A stretch of DNA of 64,000 nt from Ruminococcus flavefaciens (GCF_900143025.1 NZ_FRCT01000001.1:186001-250000); one strand, 5' to 3'. Positions 7,432 to 15,774 are shown, counted from the stretch's first letter. Notes: generated from the letters alone by a model not told the origin. Numbers and translations are program-made.

Positions 7432-8487
7432 TCATTTTATTCTGTCTATCAGCTTTTCAATTTCCTTTACGAATTCTTCCGGTTTCTGGTCGGATATGTC
7501 ATGACCTGCGGGGATATTCACTTCTTCGCAGTTGCCGAGGCTCTTACAGTATTCACTTATTTTTTTTCTGTGTTCTTTATTCTCTTCACTTTGGCTTTCT
7601 TCAAAAAGCTCCTGCGCAAGTTCTTCATCGACCTCGCCGTAGAGGAACATCAGGTATTCTCTTGCATCTTCAAGCGTTTCATAATCGTTTGTTATGTACA
7701 CCTTAGGAATGTCGTTTGCCTGTATGGAATCCCACGCTGTTCTCATATTGACATTGTAGTTCCTTACTTCTCCGTAATTGGGGACAGATGCCTTCTCGAA
7801 TGCCAGAGCGTCTTTTGAGTATTCGCCGTACTCGTCATATTCTTCTGCAAATAAAGCATTCTTCACTGTCGTCCATCCTGTCTTGTTGGCGAAAGTGCCG
7901 AATGCGACTAGAACGTTTCGCATTAATTTCGGAAAGCCTTCTTCGGGCATTTCTTCATTAGCTGTGCTGATGCTGTTACGGAATATAACTCCCGAAACTT
8001 CTTCGGGATATTTGTTCTCCCAGTATGTCACATATGGGCCGCTCATGGAATGAGCCATAAGTATGTACGGTGCTTCGACACCTGCGTTTTTCAATGCGGT
8101 ACGTGTGCTTTCAACTATATACTCTGTTGTGACATCTTTTTTTGTCTCGCCCGATACGCCGTAGCCCGGACGGGTCACAGCAACAATAGATATATCATCA
8201 TCGAGATACCCGGATAGTTTCTTCATTTCAATAGGTAAGGTGGCATCCCAGCTTCCAGGCATTGAAATGATCTTATACTTCCCGTCACCGAAGATATTTA
8301 CGTTCATGTCGAAGTCGCCTGCGGAAACAAGATTAACGAAGCCGTCCGCTTTAAGAATATCCATATTCTTTTGACGCAATGACTTTTTCATGAAGGCGAA
8401 GATGATCGTTAAAATAACAAAGAGAGTCAGCAGAACAAGGAACATCCGGCCGATCACCTTAAAGACCTTTTTTATTACTTTTTTCAT
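7432..8487 (-). CDS. Membrane-anchored alpha/beta hydrolase
   Basis: A 351-residue protein starts at ATG 8487 with aaaggagatt upstream. One N-terminal membrane helix (about 11-33, MFLVLLTLFVILTIIFAF) anchors an extracellular alpha/beta-hydrolase fold. The oxyanion/loop region PGSWDATLP, strand SIVAVTRPGYG, nucleophile elbow AHSMSG (Ser as nucleophile, a GxSxG variant with Ala) and a C-terminal catalytic His in PAGHDISD are visible. It is probably an esterase, lipase or peptidase of unknown substrate. It sits at the end of a minus-strand trio with a membrane-anchored zinc peptidase-like protein and a CPBP protease, all acting at the envelope. Confidence 0.82.
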   Translation of the reverse strand: MKKVIKKVFKVIGRMFLVLLTLFVILTIIFAFMKKSLRQKNMDILKADGFVNLVSAGDFDMNVNIFGDGKYKIISMPGSWDATLPIEMKKLSGYLDDDISIVAVTRPGYGVSGETKKDVTTEYIVESTRTALKNAGVEAPYILMAHSMSGPYVTYWENKYPEEVSGVIFRNSISTANEEMPEEGFPKLMRNVLVAFGTFANKTGWTTVKNALFAEEYDEYGEYSKDALAFEKASVPNYGEVRNYNVNMRTAWDSIQANDIPKVYITNDYETLEDAREYLMFLYGEVDEELAQELFEESQSEENKEHRKKISEYCKSLGNCEEVNIPAGHDISDQKPEEFVKEIEKLIDRIK

Positions 8488-8549
8488 AATAATCTCCTTT
8501 TATGAATTATCAAATGATTTCTGAGCCAATGACTCTGTGAAACTAAGAA

Positions 8550-9299
8550 TTATCTGGAATAAACGGAATCAAAGTCTTCGCCTTTGTTCAGTTTATCGAG
8601 TAATTCCAGCAAGCCTTTCTGCTGATGCGTATCCATCCAAACGCTTACCTCATGTTTCGCATTCAGATAACGGAAACGCCTGTCCTCTAAAGGATCTGCA
8701 TAAAATTCAGAACCTGTATCCATATCTTCAAGGGGAACCGTGTTTTTTCCGTTATCAGTCTGTTCAATCCACGCCTTCAGCCCATATTGCTCACGATAAT
8801 CATTTTGCGTGGCAAGTCCCTCATCAAACCATGTGGGAATACTTTTCAGTGCTTTCACATTAAGACGAGTGCGCAGCTCTGCATGAGTGAGTTCATGTGC
8901 TATTATGTCGATATTAAGGTATTCATCTGAAACAGAAATGTAGTTTTTCTTCGTATATGAGGTTTTCGTATCATGATCTCCGTCAAGCTTTGAAAGCAGC
9001 TTATCATCATCGCAGAAAATTATGATCGTTGTATCGGTACATTGTAATTCTCCGAAAAATGCTCTGTCCCGTTCCAATGCTTCTTCCGTGAGCTGAATAG
9101 CTTCTTTGATATTACCGGAATAGTTTTTGTTGACATAAATATTATCTGCTACTTTTTCAAAGGAACTGCGGTACGGAACTGACATTCGATATCCTAACCC
9201 CGTAAATTGAAAAATATAGACAGCCGCCAATAACAACAGCAGTATCAAAGAAATGCAACAGCATAATATGATTTTCTTTTTCTTTGATTTTATTTTCAT
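8550..9299 (-). CDS. Membrane-anchored HExxH metallopeptidase-like protein
   Basis: 249 residues. A single N-terminal helix after a lysine-rich start (KSKKKKIILCCCISLILLLLL) precedes an extracytoplasmic domain with the zinc motif HELTH in IDIIAHELTHAELR and a downstream Glu in WFDEGLATQ. This arrangement is typical of gluzincin-type peptidases of the MA clan. The C-terminal region VSVWMDTHQQKGLLELL resembles the helical tail of such small peptidases. The substrate is unknown. It lies between the hydrolase and CPBP genes on the same strand. Confidence 0.78.
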   Translation of the reverse strand: MKIKSKKKKIILCCCISLILLLLLAAVYIFQFTGLGYRMSVPYRSSFEKVADNIYVNKNYSGNIKEAIQLTEEALERDRAFFGELQCTDTTIIIFCDDDKLLSKLDGDHDTKTSYTKKNYISVSDEYLNIDIIAHELTHAELRTRLNVKALKSIPTWFDEGLATQNDYREQYGLKAWIEQTDNGKNTVPLEDMDTGSEFYADPLEDRRFRYLNAKHEVSVWMDTHQQKGLLELLDKLNKGEDFDSVYSR

Positions 9300-9381
9300 A
9301 TTTATTTCGTCTCCTTTTGTTTACAGTATCGTCCGTGAGTTTTGCAGACTCCGTTTATGTTTTTCAGTTCTGCTACATTCA

Positions 9382-10059
9382 TCAGAACATATCCAGCAGA
9401 AAATCCCATATCATGTGCAGAGCCACGGGAATGAGAATATTTCTGCTTTTCAAAAAAGTTATACTGAATATGATACTCAGAATGATGATATAAACAAAAC
9501 CGAAGTGAAGAAAAGCATCTCCCAGTATGCCTTGCATGGTCCATGTCGGGATATGTATTGCCACGAACATCAGTGAATTCAGCAGTATCGCCTTCCACTG
9601 ATTCTTTTTGTTCTTGCCGACCATAGCATTTAGCAGCCAGCCGCGGAAGACCATTTCTTCTGTGATGCCGACAAATGAAAAATCTATGACCTGTTCTGCA
9701 CCAAAATCGCTGCTTAGAGATAATGAACCTTTCATATGATACGCACTGACAAGAGGATAGAGCACAAAGAGCAAGAATACGGGCAGATAATGCAGCCATT
9801 TCACCTTTGTCGTAAACATCTCTTTGAGCCCGATATAGACATCGTCTTTGTAATGATGTACAAGAAGTGCTGCCGGAAGTATCCATACAAGATTTTTGAT
9901 AACAACCTCTTTTACGATCTCTGAACTGACTATTCCAGGAATAAGGTCATTTATGACAGGTTTTCCGAAAAATTCATATAGTGCCCATATTGTGTAAAAA
10001 GCAATGATATAAATGATGAGTGCTTTGTTTTTTGATATATTTTTTTCAGTAGTTCCCAT
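9382..10059 (-). CDS. CPBP family intramembrane glutamic protease
   Basis: 225 residues with about six to seven membrane segments. The family motifs are present: EEMVFRG (EExxxR, catalytic Glu pair), a first conserved His in FVAIHIPTW and a last His/Asp in HMIWDFLLDMF. CPBP (Abi, Rce1-like) proteins cleave or mature prenylated proteins or peptides and are often linked to bacteriocin immunity or envelope processing. It has its own promoter with an unusual dyad in the spacer (10092-10123) and is followed by two more envelope-hydrolase genes. Confidence 0.88.
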   Translation of the reverse strand: MGTTEKNISKNKALIIYIIAFYTIWALYEFFGKPVINDLIPGIVSSEIVKEVVIKNLVWILPAALLVHHYKDDVYIGLKEMFTTKVKWLHYLPVFLLFVLYPLVSAYHMKGSLSLSSDFGAEQVIDFSFVGITEEMVFRGWLLNAMVGKNKKNQWKAILLNSLMFVAIHIPTWTMQGILGDAFLHFGFVYIIILSIIFSITFLKSRNILIPVALHMIWDFLLDMF

Positions 10060-10091
10060 ATTGATTTCTTATCCTTCTGGTTTATGCAACT

Positions 10092-10123
10092 ATTATATCA
10101 CTTGACATAACGTCAATGTCAAG
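10092..10123 (-). promoter_or_regulatory. Promoter with 19-bp spacer and internal dyad, upstream of CPBP gene
   Basis: On the minus strand, TTGACA (10122-10117) and TATAAT (10097-10092) are separated by 19 nt. A perfect 8-bp dyad (cttgacat 10101-10108, atgtcaag 10116-10123) overlaps the spacer and -35. A long spacer with a centred dyad is the arrangement used by MerR-family regulators. No MerR gene is in the window. Confidence 0.6.
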
Positions 10124-10254
10124 CATGTATTTTTAAAATATAATATTTGGGCTATTTATACAGATGTACTCATGAGGGTTTGTCAAAAATGCTGTATGAC
10201 GTTACATTGATTGACATTCACGGTATTTCTGTTTCAATTATACAGCAAAAGATA

Positions 10255-10503
10255 TTAAGAAGTACTTAAGAGATATGAGGACTGCTCAAAGACCATGTTT
10301 GTTAGTGCTTTCTCAACTATAGTACTGGGATCTCTATTAGGGCGTATCCATTCCTTTAAGTCCTTCTTATCCAGTATAAGCGGCATACGATCATGGATAT
10401 CTTTTACAGTGCCTGTTGCTTCTCGCGTCAGTATTGAGAATATAGGTATCTGCATACCTCCATATTCCTCATATCGGTATACACAAACAAATAGCTTAAC
10501 CAC
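10255..10503 (-). pseudogene. SRAP/HMCES-type protein (YedK-like), C-terminal remnant
   Basis: The 82 residues match the last third of SOS-response-associated peptidases: PIFSILTREATGTVKDIHDRMPLIL, including the conserved HDRMP. The N-terminal catalytic Cys2 and most of the DNA-binding domain are missing. The truncation point falls at an inverted repeat (10496-10527), which suggests loss by a recombination or insertion event. Intact relatives are about 220 residues and form protective crosslinks to abasic sites in single-stranded DNA. This copy cannot do so. Confidence 0.75.
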
Positions 10504-10527
10504 GCGGTTTATGGACTGCGTGGTTAA
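10496..10527. repeat. 10-bp inverted repeat at the SRAP truncation point
   Basis: The arms ttaaccacgc and gcgtggttaa flank a 12-nt loop. They overlap the first codons of the SRAP remnant. Confidence 0.55.
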
Positions 10528-10560
10528 AATTTTATATGCCGTTTTTCTCTAAAAATGTCA

Positions 10561-10655
10561 TTTTGGTTCTTACGTAAGAACCAAAAATATGAGTATTTTC
10601 TTCCAGTACACTATTTGTCCAAATAGGCGTTTGGTTCTTTTTGGTTCTTACGCAA
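10561..10655. repeat. 26-bp perfect palindrome plus repeated half-sites
   Basis: The 26-bp block 10561-10586 is a perfect palindrome centred on ac|gt. Its half-site ttggttctt recurs twice (10631-10639 and 10641-10649), the second again followed by acg. Between them lies another palindrome, ctatttg-tc-caaatag (about 10611-10626). This looks like a multi-site protein-binding or replication/transfer-type region rather than coding DNA. Confidence 0.6.
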
Positions 10656-10668
10656 TATAAACCACAAT

Positions 10669-10711
10669 AAAAAAGGCAGCAGCCAGAGATAATACTTCTC
10701 CGGCTGCTGCC
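10669..10711 (-). terminator. Intrinsic terminator on minus strand
   Basis: The arms ggcagcagcc and ggctgctgcc form a 10-bp GC-rich stem. On the minus strand it is followed by tttttt. It lies 34 nt past the stop of the ORF remnant at 10745. Confidence 0.75.
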
Positions 10712-10744
10712 AATTTGTTATGCGGATTTACCTTCTTTTTTCTT

Positions 10745-10918
10745 TTAGAACAATGACAGATCCATCGATTCCGTTGACATCTCGTTTGCTCTCTGAATAA
10801 CATTGGTATAAATATCATTCGTTAAAAACCGATCATAATAAGGGGCAAGTTCTTTCAGAAATATTGGGAGAAGCTGCACCTTTTTCTTATTATTAAATCC
10901 ACTATTTTTTAATATGCA
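10745..10918 (-). pseudogene. C-terminal remnant of an unidentified gene
   Basis: An open frame on the minus strand without a start codon encodes a plausible protein end, containing VQLLPIFLKELAPYY, DIYTNVIQRANEM and a stop at 10745-10747, followed by a good terminator. The composition is protein-like, whereas flanking DNA is not. The family is not recognised. It may be debris of the same mobile element as the genes to its right. Confidence 0.35.
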
Positions 10919-11157
10919 ATTACAATCATATCTTTTTAACTTTTTATGATATATAATGATATTGTTGAAAGGGAAAGCGGCATGAATAAAGATAATACAA
11001 TGTCAGTATTATTCATTCTAATTTTTATCGGCAAAGGAGGGTGGTATAACGGTCTGCGGCTATTAATTGCGCTTAACAGGGACGGAAATAATCTGGGGCC
11101 TTGTTGCATAAAGAGTTCATATGCAAAACAACAGGATCAGAAAGGGAAAGTGATCAA

Positions 11158-11764
11158 TATGTCAGATTCGTATAATACAAACAATATGCTTCCTAAGAAT
11201 GTAATGATCGAGGACTGCAAAGGAAACAGAGACACAGAAATTATTACCCACCAATTCAAAAATGGAAGGCTGTTTCTGGTGGGAACAATAGACCAGAGAA
11301 TGGCTGTGGATTTCATATCGGCAATGCTCGTGCTCGCAGAAGAGCAGAAAGATGTTGAGATCATCATTGACAGCCCCGGCGGAGAGGTTTCTGCGGGACT
11401 TATGATATACGATATCCTGAAATCTTATAAGTATAAGATAACGATGTACTGTACCGGGTTTGCGGCAAGTATGGCGGCGCTAATCCTTGCAGGAGGACAA
11501 AAAGGCAGACGCTTTATTCTTCCGCATTCACAGGTAATGATACATGAACCGCTTATAAGCAGCGGTTTCGGCGGTTCAGCTACATCTATTGAGAAAACAG
11601 CACAAAGTATTCTTGAAACAAAGGCTGTGCTCAATAAGATACTGGCTGAGCATACAGGCAGAAGCGTTAACGAGATAAACAAGGCAACTAAGGACGACAA
11701 TTTCATGACATCGGAAGAAGCTGTACAATTCGGGATCTGCGACGAAATAAGAAGCATATTCTGA
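11158..11764 (+). CDS. ClpP-like serine protease in a conjugative-element remnant
   Basis: About 201 residues from ATG 11158 (MSDSYNTNN), the first start that leaves a normal ClpP length. Longer in-frame starts from 10946 add non-homologous sequence. The catalytic triad is intact: Ser in GFAASMAALIL (after oxyanion SPGGEVSAGL), His in PHSQVMIHEPL, and Asp in KDDNFMTSEEA. It is divergent from housekeeping ClpP (GFAASM in place of GxAASMG). It probably forms a barrel protease with its own or a host ATPase. It is followed 14 nt later by a VirD4-like coupling protein, a pairing expected in integrative conjugative elements rather than in a clpP-clpX locus. Confidence 0.85.
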
Positions 11765-11778
11765 GAAAGGCGGACGAT

Positions 11779-13077
11779 GTGATGAACAATTCAAATAAAA
11801 ATAAGCTTTTCACCGCGCATTGCGATAAATACGGCATTCTGCCAAACGGTGAACTGTTTGATCTGAACAGTATCAAGACCAGACGTAACAACAATATATC
11901 CATATTCGGAGCTTCGGGTGCAGGCAAGACCCGAAGTTTCGTTATCCCGAATATCCTGTCTGCCGTAAACAGCTATATAGTATCCGATCCAAAGGGTAAT
12001 CTGTATGCCCAATATGCAGATCTAATGAGAAAAAACGGATATAAGGTAATACATATAGATCTTATACATCCCGAAAGCTCGGACAAATATAATCCGCTGT
12101 GCTATGTGCATGATTCGGACGACGCCTGCAAACTGGCAACCCAGATAGTTAATCTCGGATACGGCGGTGCTAAGGGTACAACGGATCCGTTCTGGGACAG
12201 AGCAGCAGAACTGCTGCTGAAATCTCTCATAGGGCTTGTAATGGAAGATTGCCTTGAGGTCGAACACTCCATTAACAGCATTTCAGAACTGCTTACAAAA
12301 ATCGAATTTGAAGACGATGAAGAGTTCTCGCTTAACAATTCGGAACTCAACCGGATATTCGAGCGTCACGCATCGAGGTACCGAAAGCCGTTCGAGAACA
12401 GCTGGGCGTATGACCAGTATCTCAAATTCAAGGCAACACCTCCGCGTACTCTGGCTTGTATAATTATCACTATACAGGCAATGCTCGGCCCTTTTTCTTC
12501 AAAGGGACTCAATAAAATGACTTCAGGTTTGGAAACCATTGATCTCAAAGCTATTGGAAGGGAAAAAACCATCGTCTTTCTTGGCATCAGCGATACCGAT
12601 CGTTCAAAGGATCTTCTTGCAAATATTTTCTACAGTCAGGCAATGAACGAGCTTTGCAATTATGCGGATTATAAGTGCAAAGACAGCCGCCTGCCTGTAC
12701 CCGTAAGGTTTATACTGGACGATTTCGGAACCAACTGCCGTATTTATGGTTTCGAGAACATGATATCAAATATCCGTTCAAGAGATATATCGGCAGCGCT
12801 TATATTACAGTCCGAAGCTCAGCTGAAACATGGCTACGGTGAAAGTTCGCATACTATTATTGACAATTGCGATACCATAATATATATGGGCGGAAATGAC
12901 GTTCAAACAGCCAAAATGATTTCTGAAAGGTGCAATCAGCCGCTGCAAAAGATTCTGAATATGCCTATTGGTACTAACTGGACGTTCAGACGCGGCGAAC
13001 AGCCGAAGTATTCGGAAACAGTCGATCTCTCCGAGTATCGTATCGTAGAAAAAGGCTACAGGCAAAAGACAGGTTAA
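11779..13077 (+). CDS. VirD4/TraG-type coupling protein (T4CP), short form
   Basis: 432 residues with Walker A GASGAGKTRSF, the TraG-type stretch VSDPKGNLYAQ, and Walker B-like FILDDFGTN followed by the conserved sensor region IRSRDISAALILQSEAQL and YMGGNDVQTAKMISE. T4CPs are hexameric ATPases that deliver relaxase-DNA to the conjugation channel. The usual N-terminal membrane helices are absent, as the protein starts about 40 residues before Walker A, so it is a soluble or truncated type. ATG 11779 follows a ggcgg-type site, with a GTG-rich junction to the upstream clpP-like gene. No relaxase or VirB4 is in the window. Confidence 0.88.
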   Translation: MMNNSNKNKLFTAHCDKYGILPNGELFDLNSIKTRRNNNISIFGASGAGKTRSFVIPNILSAVNSYIVSDPKGNLYAQYADLMRKNGYKVIHIDLIHPESSDKYNPLCYVHDSDDACKLATQIVNLGYGGAKGTTDPFWDRAAELLLKSLIGLVMEDCLEVEHSINSISELLTKIEFEDDEEFSLNNSELNRIFERHASRYRKPFENSWAYDQYLKFKATPPRTLACIIITIQAMLGPFSSKGLNKMTSGLETIDLKAIGREKTIVFLGISDTDRSKDLLANIFYSQAMNELCNYADYKCKDSRLPVPVRFILDDFGTNCRIYGFENMISNIRSRDISAALILQSEAQLKHGYGESSHTIIDNCDTIIYMGGNDVQTAKMISERCNQPLQKILNMPIGTNWTFRRGEQPKYSETVDLSEYRIVEKGYRQKTG

Positions 13078-13086
13078 TATGCATTG

Positions 13087-13128
13087 TGTGCTCAACAGCT
13101 GCCGCAAGACAGTTGTTGGGCACATTTT
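13087..13128 (+). terminator. Terminator after coupling-protein gene
   Basis: The arms gtgctcaacagct and agttgttgggcac (13 bp with wobbles) enclose a short loop. They are followed by attttatta, ten bases past the stop codon. Confidence 0.75.
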
Positions 13129-13310
13129 ATTATAGCTTAAAAAGTGCGTCCTGTATAAACACATAATTGCGTAGATGTATAGCATAATGCGATTTTTCGA
13201 CTGAGCCGACTATATAAAACGTCAATATGATATGTATTTGCATATTAAATGTCTGTTCATGGGTAATAATCACCAAACCGCGATTTATAGGGGTTTTTTT
13301 GAAAAATGTA

Positions 13311-13339
13311 TTGAATTTTTCCTGTTCGTATGATATAAT
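13311..13339 (+). promoter_or_regulatory. Sigma-A promoter
   Basis: TTGAAT (13311-13316), 17-nt spacer, TATAAT (13334-13339), about 110 nt upstream of the unknown gene at 13452. The rest of 13129-13451 shows no gene. Confidence 0.7.
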
Positions 13340-13451
13340 ATATTCAGTTAGTTACATGGACCGTTTGAGAATATATCGTACAGTATTGATATGTGCTCTA
13401 ATATGAAAATGTGTTCTTTCTCAATAATCAAATGAAAGGGAAGAATCACTT

Positions 13452-14141
13452 ATGAAACTAGCTACAACTCCGTATCAGCTAACAATGTTCATAATGATCG
13501 AGCAAACCAAAATTGCGATCATTAACAGCAACTTAGTTGATCTGCAAAACACCCCAAACCTTACTGCAAGGTTGAATCAACTCCTCTTTGGAGCTTATAA
13601 GGCATTAGAACCTGAAGGAGAACTGTTCTTTGACTATGGCGACAAAGAGATCTACTCAATTACCAGAATAGCTAACGGCAAGCAAAATGTAGGTTACGCA
13701 TTAAGGGAATTGATCGAATACGGTAAATACAATTTCGATGGTCACTGGAGATTGTATGAACCTATATCAGAAGAAGGTTTCCAGTATATGCTTGACAACT
13801 ACATGGAGCCCACAGAGGCCGGCAAAATGATCAGCTATATAAAGGATGTGATCTACAATGACGAGTTGATAAGTAATGAAGACAAGGACGCTTATAAGAA
13901 GCTGCTTGAAGAGAAGAAAAGGGCAGAATTCTTGTACAAGGCTTTGATCGAGATAGCTTTAAGAGCAAATATCAAGACTTCTGAGCCAAGCTGTGCGATC
14001 CTTGAAGCACGTAATAATCTGTCAGCAATGTCTGCAATTCAGTGCAGGGCATTGGATTACGAGATGGAAGCAGAGAGGGATAAGTCCAGAAAGAAAGGCA
14101 AAAATCAGAAAAAATCAGATAAATATTCTGATAAGTCCTGA
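13452..14141 (+). CDS. Unknown protein, 229 aa
   Basis: A ribosome site (aaaggga) precedes ATG 13452. The protein is soluble and mostly helical, with a conserved-looking core (LNQLLFGAYKALEPEGELFFDYGDKEIYS) and a long charged coil around residues 130-170 (KDAYKKLLEEKKRAEFLYK). The C-terminus is strongly basic (KSRKKGKNQKKSDKYSDK), suggesting nucleic-acid contact or a tail. I recognise no family. It has its own promoter (13311-13339), stands alone, and lies in the mobile-element region. Confidence 0.7.
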   Translation: MKLATTPYQLTMFIMIEQTKIAIINSNLVDLQNTPNLTARLNQLLFGAYKALEPEGELFFDYGDKEIYSITRIANGKQNVGYALRELIEYGKYNFDGHWRLYEPISEEGFQYMLDNYMEPTEAGKMISYIKDVIYNDELISNEDKDAYKKLLEEKKRAEFLYKALIEIALRANIKTSEPSCAILEARNNLSAMSAIQCRALDYEMEAERDKSRKKGKNQKKSDKYSDKS

Positions 14142-14216
14142 GATGAGCCTTCATATAAAGGCTCCGCTGCTGCAAAGAAAAGAGTAAAAAACTCATAATG
14201 AACAGAACACGCTTTC

Positions 14217-14293
14217 AAAAAACGGTCGGCCGAATATGAGGCTGTTTTACTGTTGTATGGCAGCCTCATGAAAGGTTTAAACGCTGCCGTTTT
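14217..14293. repeat. Nested inverted repeat
   Basis: The inner arms atgaggctg (14236-14244) and cagcctcat (14261-14269) are flanked by outer arms aaaacgg and ccgtttt, giving a long imperfect cruciform. A smaller hairpin (gagcc/ggctc, about 14153-14172) sits just after the upstream gene and may help end its transcript. 14294-14531 is AT-rich and shows nothing else. Confidence 0.5.
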
Positions 14294-14531
14294 GTATGAA
14301 AGAAACGATATATTGGAAAAGTATTAAGGAAAGGCTGGAAAATAAAATGATATAAGTCGATAGTATTCATAGTAAAAATTGAAAATGAAAAATTTTTATT
14401 GTTAATTGTATGGCCGTCAGTATCTGCAAGAAATTTTCGATATTAAGGCCGAAAATGGAGATTATGTTATTAATATTTTAGAATCATACGTATCCGCCTG
14501 TTATTATTAAAGAAAGTCAGAGGTTTAAAAT

Positions 14532-15104
14532 GTGATTGATCAGATAAAAAATAAATCGAAAATACCCTTCGATAATTATGATAGGAAATATGAGGCAAAA
14601 AATATAATTGATAATATGATTGATGAAAAGCATTTTGCTGATACTCTTACTCTGAAGGAAAAAAATGAATATTTAAAGTGTTTTTACAAGAAACTTTCTT
14701 ACAGTGTAAAAGCTAATCTGCGTAGAGAATATTATGATCGTATAATTTCTGGATTTGATGCAGATGAAAAGCTGAGTACTGAGCAGATGCAGGATATTAA
14801 TAACCGGCAAAAATATTCTTTTATAGAAAAAGAAGCGATTAATGAGTCAAAAAGGATTTTACACGAATTCAATTTATTATTCAATAAAGGATCAAGCGTT
14901 ACTGACTATGAAAATGCTTTATTTGATCTGGCTTTTATAATAGAAAAACGAAATCAGCATATTGATAAGTTCAAAAAAATCGTTCAGGAATATAAAAGCA
15001 TAAGTATCGAAAAATATAAAAGCGGCTTGACAATATTGAAAAAGCTTAATGAAGAATACAATGTCAAAATAAAAGAAGCAATAAATAATGTTTATTTCAA
15101 ATGA
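14532..15104 (+). CDS. Unknown helical protein, 190 aa
   Basis: It starts with GTG at 14532, with cagagg about nine bases upstream, and no ATG is available near it. It is Lys/Glu/Asn-rich, almost entirely helical and AT-rich in codon use, with coiled-coil-like stretches (EYKSISIEKYKSGLTILKKLNEEYNVK). There is no signal peptide or membrane segment. Its codon use is richer in AT than neighbouring metabolic genes, consistent with acquired DNA. Family not recognised. Confidence 0.6.
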   Translation: MIDQIKNKSKIPFDNYDRKYEAKNIIDNMIDEKHFADTLTLKEKNEYLKCFYKKLSYSVKANLRREYYDRIISGFDADEKLSTEQMQDINNRQKYSFIEKEAINESKRILHEFNLLFNKGSSVTDYENALFDLAFIIEKRNQHIDKFKKIVQEYKSISIEKYKSGLTILKKLNEEYNVKIKEAINNVYFK

Positions 15105-15197
15105 GATCGTGTGTAAAAGCCCTGATGAACGGTTATATTCTTTTTAGTGTGATTATATAATAGTCTGAGTTTATGTTTTAATAATGGTGCTTTAGAT

Positions 15198-15228
15198 AAA
15201 TCAGCCTGCATTTGCAGGCTGATTTTTT
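15198..15228 (+). terminator. Intrinsic terminator
   Basis: The arms aatcagcctgca and tgcaggctgatt are followed by ttttt. The same stem (atcagcctgc ... gcaggctgat) is used by the terminator at 48325-48361. Confidence 0.85.
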
Positions 15229-15298
15229 CTCAGATAGGGCACACCGAAAATAAAAAAGCCCCGCAAGTAATGCAGGGTGCGCCCTATCTGAGAAAAAA
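15223..15298. repeat. 18-bp inverted repeat, 40-nt centre
   Basis: The arms at 15223-15240 and 15281-15298 are perfect complements (core ctcagatagggc). The 40-nt centre contains a second GC-rich partial stem. The left arm overlaps the T-run of the preceding terminator, so alternative folds are possible. Confidence 0.6.
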
Positions 15299-15326
15299 TA
15301 AAACTGAAAGTTTTCGGGAGAGAGTT

Positions 15327-15360
15327 TGAGAGAACCCCTTTTTCAAAAGGGGTTCTCTCA
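15327..15360. repeat. 16-bp perfect hairpin with 2-nt loop
   Basis: Core arms gagagaaccccttt and aaaggggttctctc extend to 16 bp each side. There is no T-run after it. It lies 60 nt upstream of the tRNA-Leu-like sequence. Confidence 0.6.
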
Positions 15361-15419
15361 ATAATTAGTGTAAAATTTCTATATGGGTATCGAGGTTACA
15401 GCAGACGGTGTTTTTTCAT

Positions 15420-15498
15420 GCCCGCATGATGAAATTTTGGCATACATCCCTGCCTAAGAAGCAGATTTTTGCGAGTTCGAATCTCGCTGCGGGTACCA
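15420..15498 (+). tRNA. tRNA-Leu(AAG)-like, short variable arm, possibly degenerate
   Basis: Acceptor GCCCGCA pairs with TGCGGGT, with ACCA encoded. The D-arm is GATG/CATC, anticodon stem CTGC/GCAG encloses loop CTAAGAA (anticodon AAG), and the T-arm is GCGAGTTCGAATCTCGC. Sequence flavour is that of tRNA-Leu, but the class II variable arm has shrunk to about six bases. It is either a phage-type tRNA or a decayed gene. Confidence 0.55.
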
Positions 15499-15499
15499 G

Positions 15500-15571
15500 A
15501 TGCTCTCGTAGTCCAACGGCAGAGGACTTAAAATCCGTATAGTATGAGTTCAAATCTCAGTGCGGCCGCCA
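15500..15571 (+). pseudogene. Degenerate tRNA-Leu(TAA)-like sequence
   Basis: The anticodon region gga-cttaaaa-tcc gives TAA. A D-arm gtcc/ggac and T-loop gagttcaaatctc are present and the end reads gccgcca. The acceptor ends do not pair, so a functional tRNA is unlikely. It directly follows the tRNA-Leu(AAG)-like sequence, as in tRNA clusters of phages. 15572-15774 has only a short GC hairpin (ccccgaa/ttcgggg, about 15598-15631). Confidence 0.45.
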
Positions 15572-15774
15572 TAAAACTTGAATTTAACACCCCATCCCCC
15601 CCGAAGCGATCTGCAATTCGTTTCGGGGGTAATCATTTATGCGGTTATCCGTTCACAAATTGACCTTGAAAAACTGCATTTTTTCAGTTATAATAATTGA
15701 AAAGAGAGATTTTGGAGTTGAGCAACATAGTAATTCTTGTTGGCATTGTGAAAAAACGGCAAAAGGTGAGAAAA

